Assembly (NCBI RefSeq): GCF_030369635.1
Contig: NZ_CP128474.1
Span: 496,001-560,000, forward strand
Length of the DNA stretch: 64,000 nt
Source: Microbacterium arborescens
Lineage (GTDB): Bacteria > Actinomycetota > Actinomycetes > Actinomycetales > Microbacteriaceae
Direction of reading: 5' to 3'
The translations under genes were made by a program, and so were the position numbers. Positions 1-8,823 of this stretch are shown in pieces. A model generated the notes under the pieces. It was not told the DNA's origin, did not search any database, and worked only from the letters and a program-made list of their open reading frames with translations. How positions within the stretch are numbered: position 1 is the first letter of the stretch; every line of letters starts with the position of its first letter.

Positions 1-1883
1 GACCAGGTGCCGGGGGAGAGTATGACGGGGGCGAGGGAGACGGCGGCAGGGCGAGCGCCGGGGAGAGCGCCGGGGAGAGCGGCGGGGGAGAGAGCAGCGG
101 GGGTGGCGGGGAGAGCGGCGGGGGTGGTCACCGTGAGCGTGCGGGGACGGGTGTCGAGGTTGGCCGCCAGCACCGTGACCTGACCGTGGCGCTCGGCGCC
201 GACGGCCCAGACGAGGCCGTCGGGACTCGAGCCCGACAGGAGCTCGCCGCCCGCGAGCGCGGTGAGGGCTGCGATCGCCTCGGCGACGGGCAGCGCCGTG
301 CCGTCCGCGGCGAGGATGCCGCGCGGACCCCACGACTCGAAGAACGTCAGGCTCGCGACGCCGCGCACCGCGAGGGCCGCGGCGCTCGCGATCGTCCAGG
401 CCGCGAGCTCGGGCGAGCGCTGCCGCGGGTCGTCCGCGTCGGTCAGGTGCGTGCCGTAGCCGGCCGACAGATCGGATGCCGCAGGGCGCGGTGGCGCCGT
501 CGTGGCGACGTCGTTGAAATGCGGGCGCAGCGAGACCGGCCCGACGTGCACCGGCACCCCGCCGCCGATCTCGACCGCCTGCGTCGCCACGAGTCGCTGC
601 ATCGCGAGCGACTCGACGAGCTGCTCGGTGTCGCGGCTGTGGAAGAGCGGGGTGACGCTGAACGTCAGCCCCGCGAGATGCCGCGGCAGGCGGTGGTGCT
701 CGCGGTTGAACTCGGTGAAGTGCGAGCGTGCGCCGCCGACGATGGGTACGGCCAGGCCCGACTGATCCAGCGCGCCTCGGAGCAGCGCGACCGTGGCCTC
801 GTCGGAGATGTGACGGGCCGGCCCGGAGGGCTGGAACGCCGCCACCCGGGCCACACGATGACGTGCGAGCGCGGTCACCGCGTCGGAGAGGGATGCGGCG
901 ATCGCGGCATCCGCATCATCCGAGACCCCCGCCTCGGCGGGCAGCACGAGGCGGACGTCGAGGGGCGGACCCTCGGATGCCGCGCGCTCGAGCGCCGCCG
1001 GCCATCCCGGCCACGCGAGGTCGAGCTCGACGAGGGTGCTCGCCGCATCGCCACGCCCGACGTGCGCAGGCGCGGGCGCGGGGCCCGGCGCGGTCGACGC
1101 GCTCAGCCCGATCTCAGGAAAGGCCCCGGCACGACGCAGCTCGATCAGCGCGTCCTCGGTCCCGTGGCCTCCGGCTGCGGCATCCGCCATCAACGCGGCA
1201 TCCGACGTCGCCACCACGGCAGTGTTCGCCATGAGGTCCGCGGTGACGGTGATCGCCTGCCGCACCCGCTCACCGGCCCCGACCTCGTACGGGAACGGCA
1301 GCGCGAGCGGCCGGCTGTAGACCTTGAACGAGGCATCGGTCCAGTTGCGCTGATCCTCCATCTCGAACACATCGCCGTCGAACGCCAGCCCGATCTCGAC
1401 GCCGTCGTCGCGCCACCGCAGTCCCGCGATGTCGAACACCGGCTGGTGGGGGCTGATGGCGACCGGCAGCGCCGTGTCCGACACCCGGCCCGTGCTGTGG
1501 GCCACCGACAGCCCGGCCCCGGCCGCGCCGGGCGGGATGAGGGCGACGAGGCCCGTGCGGTTCGTCTCGAGGGGCGACGCCGCCTCGAGGTCGCACAGCA
1601 CCCGCAGGCTCTCGCCGCGCACCTCGGCGCGCACCACACCGCTCAGCGGCATCCGCTCGTCGGCGGTGCGGACGTGCAGCATCAGGCTCGTCTCGGTGGC
1701 GGTGACACGGTCGACGACGAGGTCGGCCGTGTTCCAGTCGCGGTCGCGGACGACGGCCCGGATGCTGCGCAGCACGCGCCGTCCGCTTCGCCGGATGTCG
1801 GCGAGCTCATCGCCGCGCAACTCGAACTCCCACGCTCCGATCTGTCGTCGGTCCGCCTCGGCGCGCCCCCACATCGTCGGCAT
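1..1883 (-). CDS. apnL: D-apionate lactonase-like three-domain protein (3' end outside window)
   Basis: The reading frame opens with ATG at 1883, just past the TGA of the upstream SDR gene (1886-1888), and runs 627 codons without a stop to the window edge, so the C-terminus is missing. The N-terminus (RRSGRRVLRSIRAVVRDRDW) resembles the beta-rich N-terminal domain of D-apionate lactonases. A central barrel-like region and a C-terminal beta domain follow, matching the family's three-domain layout. The expected reaction is hydrolysis of D-apionolactone to D-apionate in the cytosol. It is the last gene seen in an operon whose other products match D-apionate catabolism, and that context supports the call. 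The visible C-terminal part carries a low-complexity Pro-Ala-Leu stretch (1-120). The assignment rests on remembered family resemblance plus context; another sugar lactonase or glycosidase-like enzyme is possible. Confidence 0.6.
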   Translation of the reverse strand, partial: MPTMWGRAEADRRQIGAWEFELRGDELADIRRSGRRVLRSIRAVVRDRDWNTADLVVDRVTATETSLMLHVRTADERMPLSGVVRAEVRGESLRVLCDLEAASPLETNRTGLVALIPPGAAGAGLSVAHSTGRVSDTALPVAISPHQPVFDIAGLRWRDDGVEIGLAFDGDVFEMEDQRNWTDASFKVYSRPLALPFPYEVGAGERVRQAITVTADLMANTAVVATSDAALMADAAAGGHGTEDALIELRRAGAFPEIGLSASTAPGPAPAPAHVGRGDAASTLVELDLAWPGWPAALERAASEGPPLDVRLVLPAEAGVSDDADAAIAASLSDAVTALARHRVARVAAFQPSGPARHISDEATVALLRGALDQSGLAVPIVGGARSHFTEFNREHHRLPRHLAGLTFSVTPLFHSRDTEQLVESLAMQRLVATQAVEIGGGVPVHVGPVSLRPHFNDVATTAPPRPAASDLSAGYGTHLTDADDPRQRSPELAAWTIASAAALAVRGVASLTFFESWGPRGILAADGTALPVAEAIAALTALAGGELLSGSSPDGLVWAVGAERHGQVTVLAANLDTRPRTLTVTTPAALPATPAALSPAALPGALPGARPAAVSLAPVILSPGTW

Positions 1884-1885
1884 CC

Positions 1886-2641
1886 TCAGAGGGTCGTCAT
1901 GCCGCCGTCGACCGAGAACGTCGCCCCCGTGGCGAACGAGCCCTCGTCGCTCGCGAGGTAGACCATGATGCCGGTGACGTCGGCGGGGGTGCCGGCGCGG
2001 CCGACCGGGATGCGCGAGACGATGGCCGCCCGCGACTCGGGGTCGTCGCTGATCGCCGACACCAGCGGCGTTTCGGTGTACGCCGGCTGCACGGTGTTCA
2101 CCCGGATGCCGCGGTCGGCATATGCCGCGGCGACCGTGCGACCGAGTCCGTGTACGCCGGCCTTCGACGCGCTGTAGGCGGTGAAGGCCCATCCCTCGCC
2201 GTTGACCGCGGTGGGGCTTCCGGTCAGGATGATCGACCCGCCGCCGCGCGACAGCAGCGCGCGGACGGCGTACTTCACCGTCAGGAACGTCCCGGTGAGG
2301 TTGATGTCGATCGTCCGCCGCCAGACGTCGAGATCGAGGTCGGCGGCGGGTGCGTCCTGCCCGAACAGCTGCACGCCCGCGTTCGCGACGACGACGTCGG
2401 GCGTCCAGCCGGCCGCCTCGAGCTCGGCGAACGCCGCCGCGACGGCGGCCTCGTCGCCGATGTCCATCGTGACCGCGCGTGCGAGCGGGCCCAGGGCCGA
2501 TGCGGCGTCGGCCACGGCCGGCCCGTTGCGATCGGCGAGCACGACGCGCGCGCCCTCGGCGACGAACCGCTCGGCGACGGCGTGTCCGATGCCCATCGCA
2601 GCGCCCGTCACGAGCGCCGTCTTGCCCTGCAGTCTCGTCAT
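1886..2641 (-). CDS. SDR-family NAD(P)-dependent dehydrogenase, candidate apiose/sugar 1-dehydrogenase
   Basis: This is a 251-residue classical short-chain dehydrogenase. It has the cofactor motif TGAAMGIG (12-19), NAG at 87-89, the catalytic triad Ser142, Tyr156 and Lys160 (YSASK), and a C-terminal SVDGG typical of the family. The ATG at 2641 lies 11 nt after the ApnO stop. The gene sits between the oxidoisomerase and the lactonase genes. A dehydrogenase that makes a sugar lactone is exactly the activity missing upstream of ApnL. I infer that it oxidises D-apiose, or another branched or ordinary aldose, to its 1,4-lactone. Known D-apiose dehydrogenases (ApsD) belong to the GFO/IDH/MocA family, so an SDR in this role would be a non-homologous replacement. 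The substrate cannot be read from sequence. Confidence 0.85.
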   Translation of the reverse strand: MTRLQGKTALVTGAAMGIGHAVAERFVAEGARVVLADRNGPAVADAASALGPLARAVTMDIGDEAAVAAAFAELEAAGWTPDVVVANAGVQLFGQDAPAADLDLDVWRRTIDINLTGTFLTVKYAVRALLSRGGGSIILTGSPTAVNGEGWAFTAYSASKAGVHGLGRTVAAAYADRGIRVNTVQPAYTETPLVSAISDDPESRAAIVSRIPVGRAGTPADVTGIMVYLASDEGSFATGATFSVDGGMTTL

Positions 2642-2652
2642 CGTCGTCGTCC

Positions 2653-3501
2653 TCAGCGCTCGATGTGGTCCAGGTGCAGCATCCGCGCGAGGTTCTTGTC
2701 GAGCTCGTCGTCGCGGAAGATCTTCTTCCAGTCGTCCTTGATGATGCTCTCGCGACCGTAGTCCATCGCGATCAGGCACGCATCGCTGAACGGGTTGTCG
2801 CCGCGCAGGCCGTTCGCGAGGGCGACCTGGGTGTGGCCGTACAGGATGCTGCGGGCGGCGGCCTCGGGCACGCCCATCGTGTGGATTGCCTCGTCGAGCG
2901 CCTCGTTCAGGAGCGAGCCGATCATGCAGGCGACGGTCTCGACGAGAGTGGGCTCGAGCTGAGCGAGCTGCTTGATCGTGACCCAGTGCACATCGATGAC
3001 GGGCGCGTAGATCGCGCGGACGGTCTCTTCGACGATGCGCTTCTTCTCGGGGTCGTCCGACTCGATGGCCGCAATCGCATCCTGCGGGGCGGCGATGCCG
3101 CCGAACGTGTCGGCCCATTCCTCCCTCGTCGTGCGTTCGAGGAACACCGACGGGTGGCACGGGTGCGCGACGGCCTGGATGATCTCGTCACGCGTGGTGA
3201 GCAGCCCCGCGTAGGCGGCGGCCGGGTCGAGGGTCAGCACGATGGCGCCGGCCTTCAGTTGCGGGACGAGATCGGCGGTCACCGGGCCGAGCGCCAGATC
3301 GGGCACGGCGAGCACGACGATGTCGGCGTCGGCGACCGCCGCGGCGGCATCCGTCAGCTCGCGCCCGGCGGCGATCGTGCGCTCGCGGCCGGCCGGCGAG
3401 TTCTCGACGTAGAAGACGGTGTGGTCGGTCTTCACGAGGTTGTTGGACACGCGCATGCCCATCTTCCCGCCTGCTCCGACGACGGCGATCGTGTGGCTCA
3501 T
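2653..3501 (-). CDS. apnO: D-apionate oxidoisomerase (6PGDH-like)
   Basis: A 282-residue protein with an N-terminal Rossmann motif GAGGKMG (9-15) and a C-terminal domain of the phosphogluconate dehydrogenase type. It closely resembles ApnO, which oxidises and rearranges D-apionate to 3-oxo-isoapionate with NAD+. The N-terminal domain has the usual beta-alpha-beta pattern (DADIVVLAVPD) and the segment AHPCHPSVF near residue 110. The C-terminal half is helical and unusually acidic at its end. Its ATG overlaps the stop of the decarboxylase gene by one base (TGATG), indicating translational coupling. A neighbouring OiaC-like decarboxylase, which would use its product, strengthens the call. A different 3-hydroxyacid dehydrogenase role is less likely. 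Confidence 0.8.
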   Translation of the reverse strand: MSHTIAVVGAGGKMGMRVSNNLVKTDHTVFYVENSPAGRERTIAAGRELTDAAAAVADADIVVLAVPDLALGPVTADLVPQLKAGAIVLTLDPAAAYAGLLTTRDEIIQAVAHPCHPSVFLERTTREEWADTFGGIAAPQDAIAAIESDDPEKKRIVEETVRAIYAPVIDVHWVTIKQLAQLEPTLVETVACMIGSLLNEALDEAIHTMGVPEAAARSILYGHTQVALANGLRGDNPFSDACLIAMDYGRESIIKDDWKKIFRDDELDKNLARMLHLDHIER

Positions 3502-4307
3502 CAGGTGCTCCTCAGGTATTCCAGGGTGGCGCGGGTCCATTCCCGCTCGGTTCGGACAGTGGTCTGGGCATCGCCCTGCCAGGGCAGCCAGTGCTCGACG
3601 ATCTCGTTGACCTTGGGCTCGTTGACCCCGCGATCGCGCGGCCGGACGGTCTCGAGCAGATGGGGGTAGTCGTGCAGCCCCTCGCCCATGCGGGTTCCGG
3701 TGAACGTGAAGCCCACCCATCCGGGCTGCCGGTCGAAGGCGAAGTCCTTCACGTGGATGTTCGTCACGTACGGCGCGGCGAGCTCGACGGTCTCGCGCGG
3801 CAGCTCCAGGCGCGCGACGACGTTGGCCGGGTCGAGGCACACGCCGAGGGCAGGGCTGTCGATGGCCGCGATCAGGCGCGTCAGATCGGCGGTCGACACC
3901 TGCTCGTAGGTCTCGAGCGCGAGTGCGACGCCCGCGGACTCGTAGGCGGGCAGGATGCCGCGCAGCCACATCTCGGCCTGCGCGAGCGTCGGGCGCGAAT
4001 CGGGAGCGTAGATCATGCTGCGCACGAGCCGCGCGTCGAAGACGGCCGCGAGCTCGAGGAATCGGGCCAGGTGCTCGGGCGCGACGCCCTTCGTGCCGAC
4101 CTCGATCGTCAGTCCGAGGTCGCGGGCCGCGGCGGCGGCGTCGCCCAGCTCGACGTCGTCCATGCGTTCGAGCGGGGCGTAGTCGCAGATCTGGAAGAGG
4201 TCGACGCCGAGCTCGCGCGTGCGCTCGAACGCGCCGACGAGCGAAAGCGGCTGGGGTGCACGGTCGGAGTGCTCCCACAGGAAGGCGTAGGTGCCGAGGC
4301 CGATCAC
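3501..4307 (-). CDS. oiaC: 3-oxo-isoapionate decarboxylase-like TIM-barrel protein
   Basis: A 268-residue member of the sugar phosphate isomerase/epimerase (AP-endonuclease 2-like) TIM-barrel superfamily. The GTG start at 4307 overlaps the stop of the LerI gene (GTGA), and there is no better start downstream. Metal-ligand-type acidic and His residues appear in the strands VALALETYEQ, LGVCLDPANV, TNIHVKDF and in GEGLHDYPHL. OiaC decarboxylates 3-oxo-isoapionate to L-erythrulose. The next three genes encode a kinase and two isomerases able to process L-erythrulose, which is the reason for choosing OiaC over a generic xylose-isomerase-like epimerase. Function is inferred from context and family; the reaction is not demonstrated here. 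Confidence 0.7.
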   Translation of the reverse strand: MIGLGTYAFLWEHSDRAPQPLSLVGAFERTRELGVDLFQICDYAPLERMDDVELGDAAAAARDLGLTIEVGTKGVAPEHLARFLELAAVFDARLVRSMIYAPDSRPTLAQAEMWLRGILPAYESAGVALALETYEQVSTADLTRLIAAIDSPALGVCLDPANVVARLELPRETVELAAPYVTNIHVKDFAFDRQPGWVGFTFTGTRMGEGLHDYPHLLETVRPRDRGVNEPKVNEIVEHWLPWQGDAQTTVRTEREWTRATLEYLRST

Positions 4308-5122
4308 GGGGTCGCTCCGTTCCGGGGGGTGCGCGAGGTCGCGAGGGCTGCAGCCTCGTCGATCACGCGGCAGAAGGCGGCCGCGTCGTGCGCGAAGCGC
4401 CCGAGGAAGAGTCCGTCGACCGCGCCCTCGAGTCGCGCGAGCAGACCGGGGCCGGCGGAGCCGCCGTAGATGACGCTCGATCCGGCACGCGCGGGATCGG
4501 CGTCGAGGGCTGCGCGCAGGGCGCGGCTCACGGCGACGATGTGCTCGGTCGGCGCGGGCTCGGGAGCCCCGATCGCCCAGACCGGCTCGTACGCCACGAC
4601 GACGCGGCCCGCGGGAGCGCCCGCGAGATCGGCGTGGAGCTGCGCGACGGTCGCGCGCGCCGCGGCGTCGGCATCCATCCGCTCCGACTCTCCGATGCAC
4701 AGCACCGGGGTGAGGGCGTGCCGCAGGGCCGCCGCGGCTTTGGCCGCCGTGATCTCGTCGGTCTCGCCGAAGAGGCGCCGGCGCTCGGCGTGGCCGACCT
4801 CGGCGAACGTCCCGCCCGACTCGGCGACCTCGGCCGCCGTGATCTCGCCCGTGAAGGCCCCCGGCTCATGAGCCGAGACGTCCTGGACGCCGACCTGGAT
4901 GCCGACGGGCGCGAGGAAGTCGCGGGCGTCGTCGAACTGCAGGTACGTGGGGATGACGAAGACGTCGACGACGCCGCTGCGGACGGCCTCGTGGGCGCCC
5001 ACCGCGGCGGCGACCTCGCCGAACCACACGCGCGCGGCGCGCCGGCCGAAGTACGCCTTGAGGCTCACCCCGACGGTCACGCGTGGCGTCGGCGTCTCGC
5101 CGGAAGCTGCGACGGGCGGCAT
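4304..5122 (-). CDS. lerI: L-erythrulose-1-phosphate isomerase (triose-phosphate isomerase homologue)
   Basis: A 272-residue TpiA homologue. The three catalytic positions of the TIM family are present: Lys22 (VSLKAYFG), His111 (EVGHAERR) and Glu179 (VAYEPVWAIG), plus a phosphate loop (IYGGSAGPG). The first strand differs from housekeeping TpiA (NWK replaced by SLK), as in the L-erythrulose-1-phosphate isomerases of erythritol pathways. The ATG at 5122 overlaps the stop of the RpiB gene by one base; an upstream in-frame ATG at 5209 lies inside that gene and is unlikely. Expected reaction: L-erythrulose 1-phosphate to D-erythrulose 4-phosphate. The neighbouring kinase and RpiB homologue complete the known LerK-LerI-DerI trio. 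Confidence 0.82.
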   Translation of the reverse strand: MPPVAASGETPTPRVTVGVSLKAYFGRRAARVWFGEVAAAVGAHEAVRSGVVDVFVIPTYLQFDDARDFLAPVGIQVGVQDVSAHEPGAFTGEITAAEVAESGGTFAEVGHAERRRLFGETDEITAAKAAAALRHALTPVLCIGESERMDADAAARATVAQLHADLAGAPAGRVVVAYEPVWAIGAPEPAPTEHIVAVSRALRAALDADPARAGSSVIYGGSAGPGLLARLEGAVDGLFLGRFAHDAAAFCRVIDEAAALATSRTPRNGATP

Positions 5123-5592
5123 CAGCAGGAGCCGGTGCTCTCGTACCGGTCGATGACGGCGACCTTCTCGGCCGAGGCGGAGGCGGTGTCGAAGCGATAG
5201 GTCAGCCACTCGCGGACGAGGCGGCGCGCGAGCTCGATGCCCACGACACGCTGTCCCATCGTCAGCACCTGCGCGTTGTTGGAGAGCACGCCGCGCTCGA
5301 CCGAGAACGAGTCGTGGGCCGTGACGGCGCGGATGCCGGCGACCTTGTTCGCCGCGATCGCGACGCCGAGGCCGGTGCCGCAGATCAGCAGGGCGCGGTC
5401 GGCCTCGCCGCGTGCGACCCGCTCGGCGGCCTCGATCGCGACGGTCGGGTAGGGGGTGTGCCCGTCGGCGCTCACACCGACGTCGACGACCGACGCGACG
5501 TCGTCGCTGGCCTCGAGGTCGCGTTTGAGCACCTCTTTGTAGTCGAAGCCGGCGTCGTCGCAGCCGATGACGATGCGGAGCGGTTCAGTCAT
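5122..5592 (-). CDS. derI: D-erythrulose-4-phosphate isomerase (RpiB/LacAB family)
   Basis: A 156-residue RpiB-family protein. The active-site Cys71 lies in the motif [13 protein letters not shown]. The N-terminal motif is GCDDAG rather than the GSDHAG of ribose-5-phosphate isomerase B, a change that fits the tetrulose-phosphate branch. A conserved Asn-Asn ([10 protein letters not shown]) follows. Expected reaction: D-erythrulose 4-phosphate to D-erythrose 4-phosphate, which enters the pentose phosphate and aromatic pathways. The gene overlaps the kinase gene by 4 nt and lerI by 1 nt, so it is the middle of a coupled cassette. Ribose-5-phosphate isomerase activity as a side role cannot be excluded. 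Confidence 0.82.
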   Translation of the reverse strand: MTEPLRIVIGCDDAGFDYKEVLKRDLEASDDVASVVDVGVSADGHTPYPTVAIEAAERVARGEADRALLICGTGLGVAIAANKVAGIRAVTAHDSFSVERGVLSNNAQVLTMGQRVVGIELARRLVREWLTYRFDTASASAEKVAVIDRYESTGSC

Positions 5593-7337
5593 GACGGGGT
5601 CCTCTCGTGGTGGGTGAGCACGTCGCCGATGGCGGTCGCGATGAGGGCGAGCGAGTGCGCGCCGGGGTCGGGGGTGCCGACGCTGTGCTGGCCGTGGGTG
5701 CGCGCCCGGCCCATGCGGGGCAGCAGCGCGGCGGTCGCGGCGGCGGACGAGGTGGCGACGGATGCCGCCGTGCGCCAGGCCTCGGCGAGGCTGGCCCCGG
5801 TGGCGACGCCGGCCGACAGCTCGGCGCTGAAGGGCACGAGGGCGTCGACCATCGTCTTGTCGCCGAGCTCGGCCTTGCCGTACGACATCACGCCGCGGGT
5901 GGCGGCGGCGACCCCGGCCGCGACTCCTGCGGCATCCGGTCGGCCCGCGTCGCCGAGCGCGCTCGCGACCGAGGTGAGGATGACGCCCCACAGCGCGCCG
6001 GAGGTGCCGCCGGCACGGTCGGACCAGGCGTCGGCGGCGCGGGCGAGCGTCGTCGCCGCTCCCGCGCCAGCGGCTCCGGCCTCGTGGGCGGCGGCGCGGG
6101 CGGCGTGCGAGCCGCGCTGCATCCCGATGCCGTGGTCGCCGTCGCCGGCGATCGCGTCCATGCGTCCCAGCTCATCGACGTGCGCGTCGACGGTGCGGGC
6201 GACCGCGTCGACGACCTCGACCACCACGCGGGCGACCGATCGCGAGTCGGTGTCACCGGGGACGATTGCGGTGGCCGCGTCGGCTGCGTCCGCGTCGGCC
6301 GTCGCGCCGGACTCGCCGGACCGGGCGGAGGCCTCGGGGGCGACGGCTCCGCGGCGGTAGGCGGGGGCGTCGACGGGGGTCTCCCACAGCTCGGCGAGCT
6401 CGTCGTCGAGCCAGAACAGCGTGAGCGAGGTACCGGCCATGTCGAAGCTCGTGCAGTACTCGCCCACGTGCGGGTCGATCACCTCGAGGCCGGCGTCGGC
6501 GAGCAGCTGGGCGATGCGCCGATAGACGACGAACATCTCCTCGTACTTGAGCGAACCGAGGCCGTTGAGGATGGGCACGACGCGTGCGTCTGCGCCGTCC
6601 GGCCGTTCGGCGAGCAGCGTCGTGACCAGCAGCTCGGCCAGCCCGTCGGCCGTCGGCACATCGCTCTCGTCGATGCCCGGCTCGCCGTGGATGCCGAGGC
6701 CGATCGCCATGCGACCATCCGGGACGCTGAACAACGGCGCGGGAGCACCCGGCAGCGTGCATCCCGAGAACGCGACGCCGAACGAACGGGTGCGGTCGTT
6801 GGCGAGACGCGCCACGCGCGCGACGCCCGCGAGGTCGTGCCCGGCGGATGCCGCACCCGCCGCGGAACGGAACACGGTGAGGTCGCCCGCGATCCCGCGT
6901 CGCCGGTGCTGCTCGTCGGCCGCCGCGCTGGCGATGTCGTCGGTGACGGCGACCGTCTCGCAGGCGATGCCCTCGCCGCGCAGGCGTTCCTGCGCGGCGT
7001 CGAAGTTGAGCACGTCGCCGGCGTAGTTGCCGTACGAGAAGAGGACCCCGCCGCCCGCGTGGGCCGCGCGAGCGACGGCGTGGATCTGCTGGGCCGACGG
7101 CGAGGCGAAGAGGTTGCCCATCGCGGCGCCGTCGGCCAGGCCCGCGCCCACGAGCCCGCCGAAGGCCGGGTAGTGCCCCGACCCGCCGCCGACGACGACG
7201 GCCACCCGGCCCTCGGGTGCCGGGGTGGCACGGACCACGCCGCCCGGGACGCGGCGGACGTAGCGCGCGTTGGCCGCGACGAAGCCCTCGATCATCTCGT
7301 CGGCGAAGTCGGCCGGTGCGTTCCACAGGCGGGTCAT
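5589..7337 (-). CDS. lerK: L-erythrulose 1-kinase (DhaK-DhaL fusion)
   Basis: A 582-residue single-chain, ATP-dependent dihydroxyacetone-kinase-type enzyme. The DhaK part (about 1-325) has the substrate-binding GGGSGHYP (50-57), a conserved Asp in [11 protein letters not shown], and His217 in LGIHGEPG, the residue that binds the keto-sugar covalently. An Ala/Asp-rich linker (about 335-365) leads to a DhaL ATP-binding part with the Mg-binding motif GDGDHG (398-403) and a GGTSGALWG loop. Expected reaction: phosphorylation of L-erythrulose at C1. A plain dihydroxyacetone kinase is the alternative, but the OiaC-, LerI- and DerI-like neighbours favour LerK. It overlaps the MFS gene upstream and derI downstream by 4 nt each. 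Confidence 0.82.
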   Translation of the reverse strand: MTRLWNAPADFADEMIEGFVAANARYVRRVPGGVVRATPAPEGRVAVVVGGGSGHYPAFGGLVGAGLADGAAMGNLFASPSAQQIHAVARAAHAGGGVLFSYGNYAGDVLNFDAAQERLRGEGIACETVAVTDDIASAAADEQHRRRGIAGDLTVFRSAAGAASAGHDLAGVARVARLANDRTRSFGVAFSGCTLPGAPAPLFSVPDGRMAIGLGIHGEPGIDESDVPTADGLAELLVTTLLAERPDGADARVVPILNGLGSLKYEEMFVVYRRIAQLLADAGLEVIDPHVGEYCTSFDMAGTSLTLFWLDDELAELWETPVDAPAYRRGAVAPEASARSGESGATADADAADAATAIVPGDTDSRSVARVVVEVVDAVARTVDAHVDELGRMDAIAGDGDHGIGMQRGSHAARAAAHEAGAAGAGAATTLARAADAWSDRAGGTSGALWGVILTSVASALGDAGRPDAAGVAAGVAAATRGVMSYGKAELGDKTMVDALVPFSAELSAGVATGASLAEAWRTAASVATSSAAATAALLPRMGRARTHGQHSVGTPDPGAHSLALIATAIGDVLTHHERTPS

Positions 7338-8716
7338 CGTGCCGCGGGACCGTTCTGCGTCACGGCCGTCGTCTCACCTGTGTGCGGGACGGCGGCGGGC
7401 GCCATCCGGTTGCCGCGGGCGAGCAGCACCATCAGCACGGCGGACACGAGCATCACGACCCCGACGATGACCATCGGCATCTCGTACCCGCCGGTCCAGT
7501 CGCGGACGGCGCCGGTGATGTAGGGCGCGCTGAACCCGGCGAGGTTGCCGACGGTGTTGATCAGCGCGACGCCGGCGGCGGCCGCGGCTCCCGTGAGGAA
7601 ACGGGTGGGCAGGGTCCAGAAGTTCGGCAGAGCGGCGAAGATCGCGCACGCGGTGACCGTGATCACGGCGATCGTCGCGGCGGGCGACCCCGCGAAGAGC
7701 GCGAGCGGGATCGAGACGGCGCCGGCCACGGCGGGCACCGCGATGTGCCAGGTCTTCATGCCGCGGCGGTGGGCGTCGCGCGACCACAGCACCATGACGA
7801 TCGCGGCGGGCAGGTACGGGATCGCGGTGATCAGGCCCTTCTGGAAGACGTCGAAGGTCTGCCCCGTCTGCTCCTGGAAGCCCTCGATGATCGTGGGCAG
7901 GAAGAACGCGAGGGCGTAGAGGCCGTAGATGAAGCCGAAGTAGATGAACGACAGGGCCCACACTCGTCCGCTGCGGAACGCGAACCGCGCGGAGACGTGC
8001 TTCTCACGGGCTTCCGTGGCCGAACGCTCGGCGGCGAGAGCACCCGTGAGCCAGGTCTTCTCCTCGGCCGTGAGCCATGCGGCATCCGCGGGGGAGTCCT
8101 TGAGGTAGAACCAGGCGACGACACCGACGATGACGGCGGGGATCGCGACGCCGAGGAACATGAACCGCCAGCCCTCGAGCCCGAAGAAGACGCCGTGCTG
8201 CTGGATGAGGGCGCCGGCCAGTGGGGCGCCGATGACGGTGGTGAGGGGCTGGGCCAGGTAGAAGAGCATGAGGATGCGGCCGCGGTAGCGCGAGGGCACC
8301 CACAGGCTGAGGAACAGGATCGCTCCGGGGAAGAAGCCGGCCTCGGCCACGCCGAGCAGGAAGCGCAGGACGACGAGCTGCTCGAAGTTCTGCACCCACG
8401 TGAAGAGCACCGCGACGATGCCCCAGCTCACCATGATGCGCGCGAGCCACTTGCGGGCGCCGAACCGGTGCAGCGCGAGGTTGGAGGGCACCTCGAGCAG
8501 GATGTAGCCGATGAAGAAGACGCCCGACGCGAACCCGAACTGGGCGGCGCTCAGGGCGAGGTCGTCATTCATGCCGTTCGGTGCTGCGAAGCCGATCGCG
8601 GTGCGGTCGAGGTAGTTGATGAAGAACATCAACGCCACGAACGGCACGAGGCGGATAGCGACCTTGCGGATCGCGGAACGGGCTACGGGTGATTCCGTTT
8701 CGGAAGAGGTGTCCAC
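7334..8716 (-). CDS. MFS transporter, anion:cation symporter (ACS) type; likely apionate or sugar-acid importer
   Basis: A 460-residue major facilitator protein with about 12 hydrophobic segments. The signature MFFINYLDRTAIGFAAP in helix 1 and the loop RYRGRILMLFYLAQP after helix 4 are typical of the ACS branch, which carries sugar acids such as galactonate, tartrate and phthalate-like anions. The GTG start at 8716 is chosen because a GGGAAG ribosome site lies about 5 nt upstream. The gene is first in the operon and next to the divergent GntR gene. A sugar-acid importer fits an operon that begins at a lactone or aldonate; the exact substrate (apionate, apionolactone or apiose) is inference. 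Confidence 0.85.
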   Translation of the reverse strand: MDTSSETESPVARSAIRKVAIRLVPFVALMFFINYLDRTAIGFAAPNGMNDDLALSAAQFGFASGVFFIGYILLEVPSNLALHRFGARKWLARIMVSWGIVAVLFTWVQNFEQLVVLRFLLGVAEAGFFPGAILFLSLWVPSRYRGRILMLFYLAQPLTTVIGAPLAGALIQQHGVFFGLEGWRFMFLGVAIPAVIVGVVAWFYLKDSPADAAWLTAEEKTWLTGALAAERSATEAREKHVSARFAFRSGRVWALSFIYFGFIYGLYALAFFLPTIIEGFQEQTGQTFDVFQKGLITAIPYLPAAIVMVLWSRDAHRRGMKTWHIAVPAVAGAVSIPLALFAGSPAATIAVITVTACAIFAALPNFWTLPTRFLTGAAAAAGVALINTVGNLAGFSAPYITGAVRDWTGGYEMPMVIVGVVMLVSAVLMVLLARGNRMAPAAVPHTGETTAVTQNGPAAR

Positions 8717-8823
8717 GCTGACTTCCCATCGTCGGTTGCGCGACGAGTTGCCTCATCGCCCGGCTAGTTTGGCAAACCGGTTGACCAATTGCAACCTCGT
8801 TCCTGCCGGGTAGGTTTGTCGTC
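8717..8823. promoter_or_regulatory. Divergent control region of the apionate operon and its GntR gene
   Basis: 107 nt lie between the MFS gene (left) and the GntR gene (right). The region is AT-richer than its surroundings and carries one strong inverted repeat (8769-8788). A -10-like TAGGTT (8811-8816) with TTGCAA (8789-8794) 16 nt upstream faces right and ends 7 nt before the GntR ATG, so that mRNA is probably leaderless. A leftward promoter probably overlaps the inverted repeat, but no unambiguous -35/-10 pair was found for it. Confidence 0.65.
8769..8788. promoter_or_regulatory. Probable GntR/FadR-family operator (20-bp inverted repeat)
   Basis: The sequence is TTGGCAAACCGGTTGACCAA. Outer arms TTGG/CCAA and inner arms AACC/GGTT are perfectly symmetric, with only the two dinucleotides between them mismatched. 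The position between the divergent genes, and the TGG...CCA style of symmetry, fit binding by the FadR-type regulator encoded immediately to the right. Confidence 0.7.

Noticed and set aside
1..120. Repeated GGGGAGAGCGGCG-like units suggesting a repeat array
   Set aside because: Units are irregular, have no spacers, and translate as a Pro-Ala-Leu-rich stretch inside the lactonase frame; not CRISPR.
186..1961. A 591-codon plus-strand reading frame opposite the lactonase gene
   Set aside because: Arg/Gly-rich composition without any domain, antisense to a frame with convincing motifs; a normal by-product of high GC content.
4304..5122. Housekeeping triose-phosphate isomerase
   Set aside because: The NWK strand is replaced by SLK and the gene lies in a catabolic operon, not in a gap-pgk-tpi cluster.
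5122..5592. Housekeeping ribose-5-phosphate isomerase B
   Set aside because: The N-terminal motif reads GCDDAG, and the gene is coupled to LerK- and LerI-type genes, so a tetrulose-phosphate isomerase is preferred.
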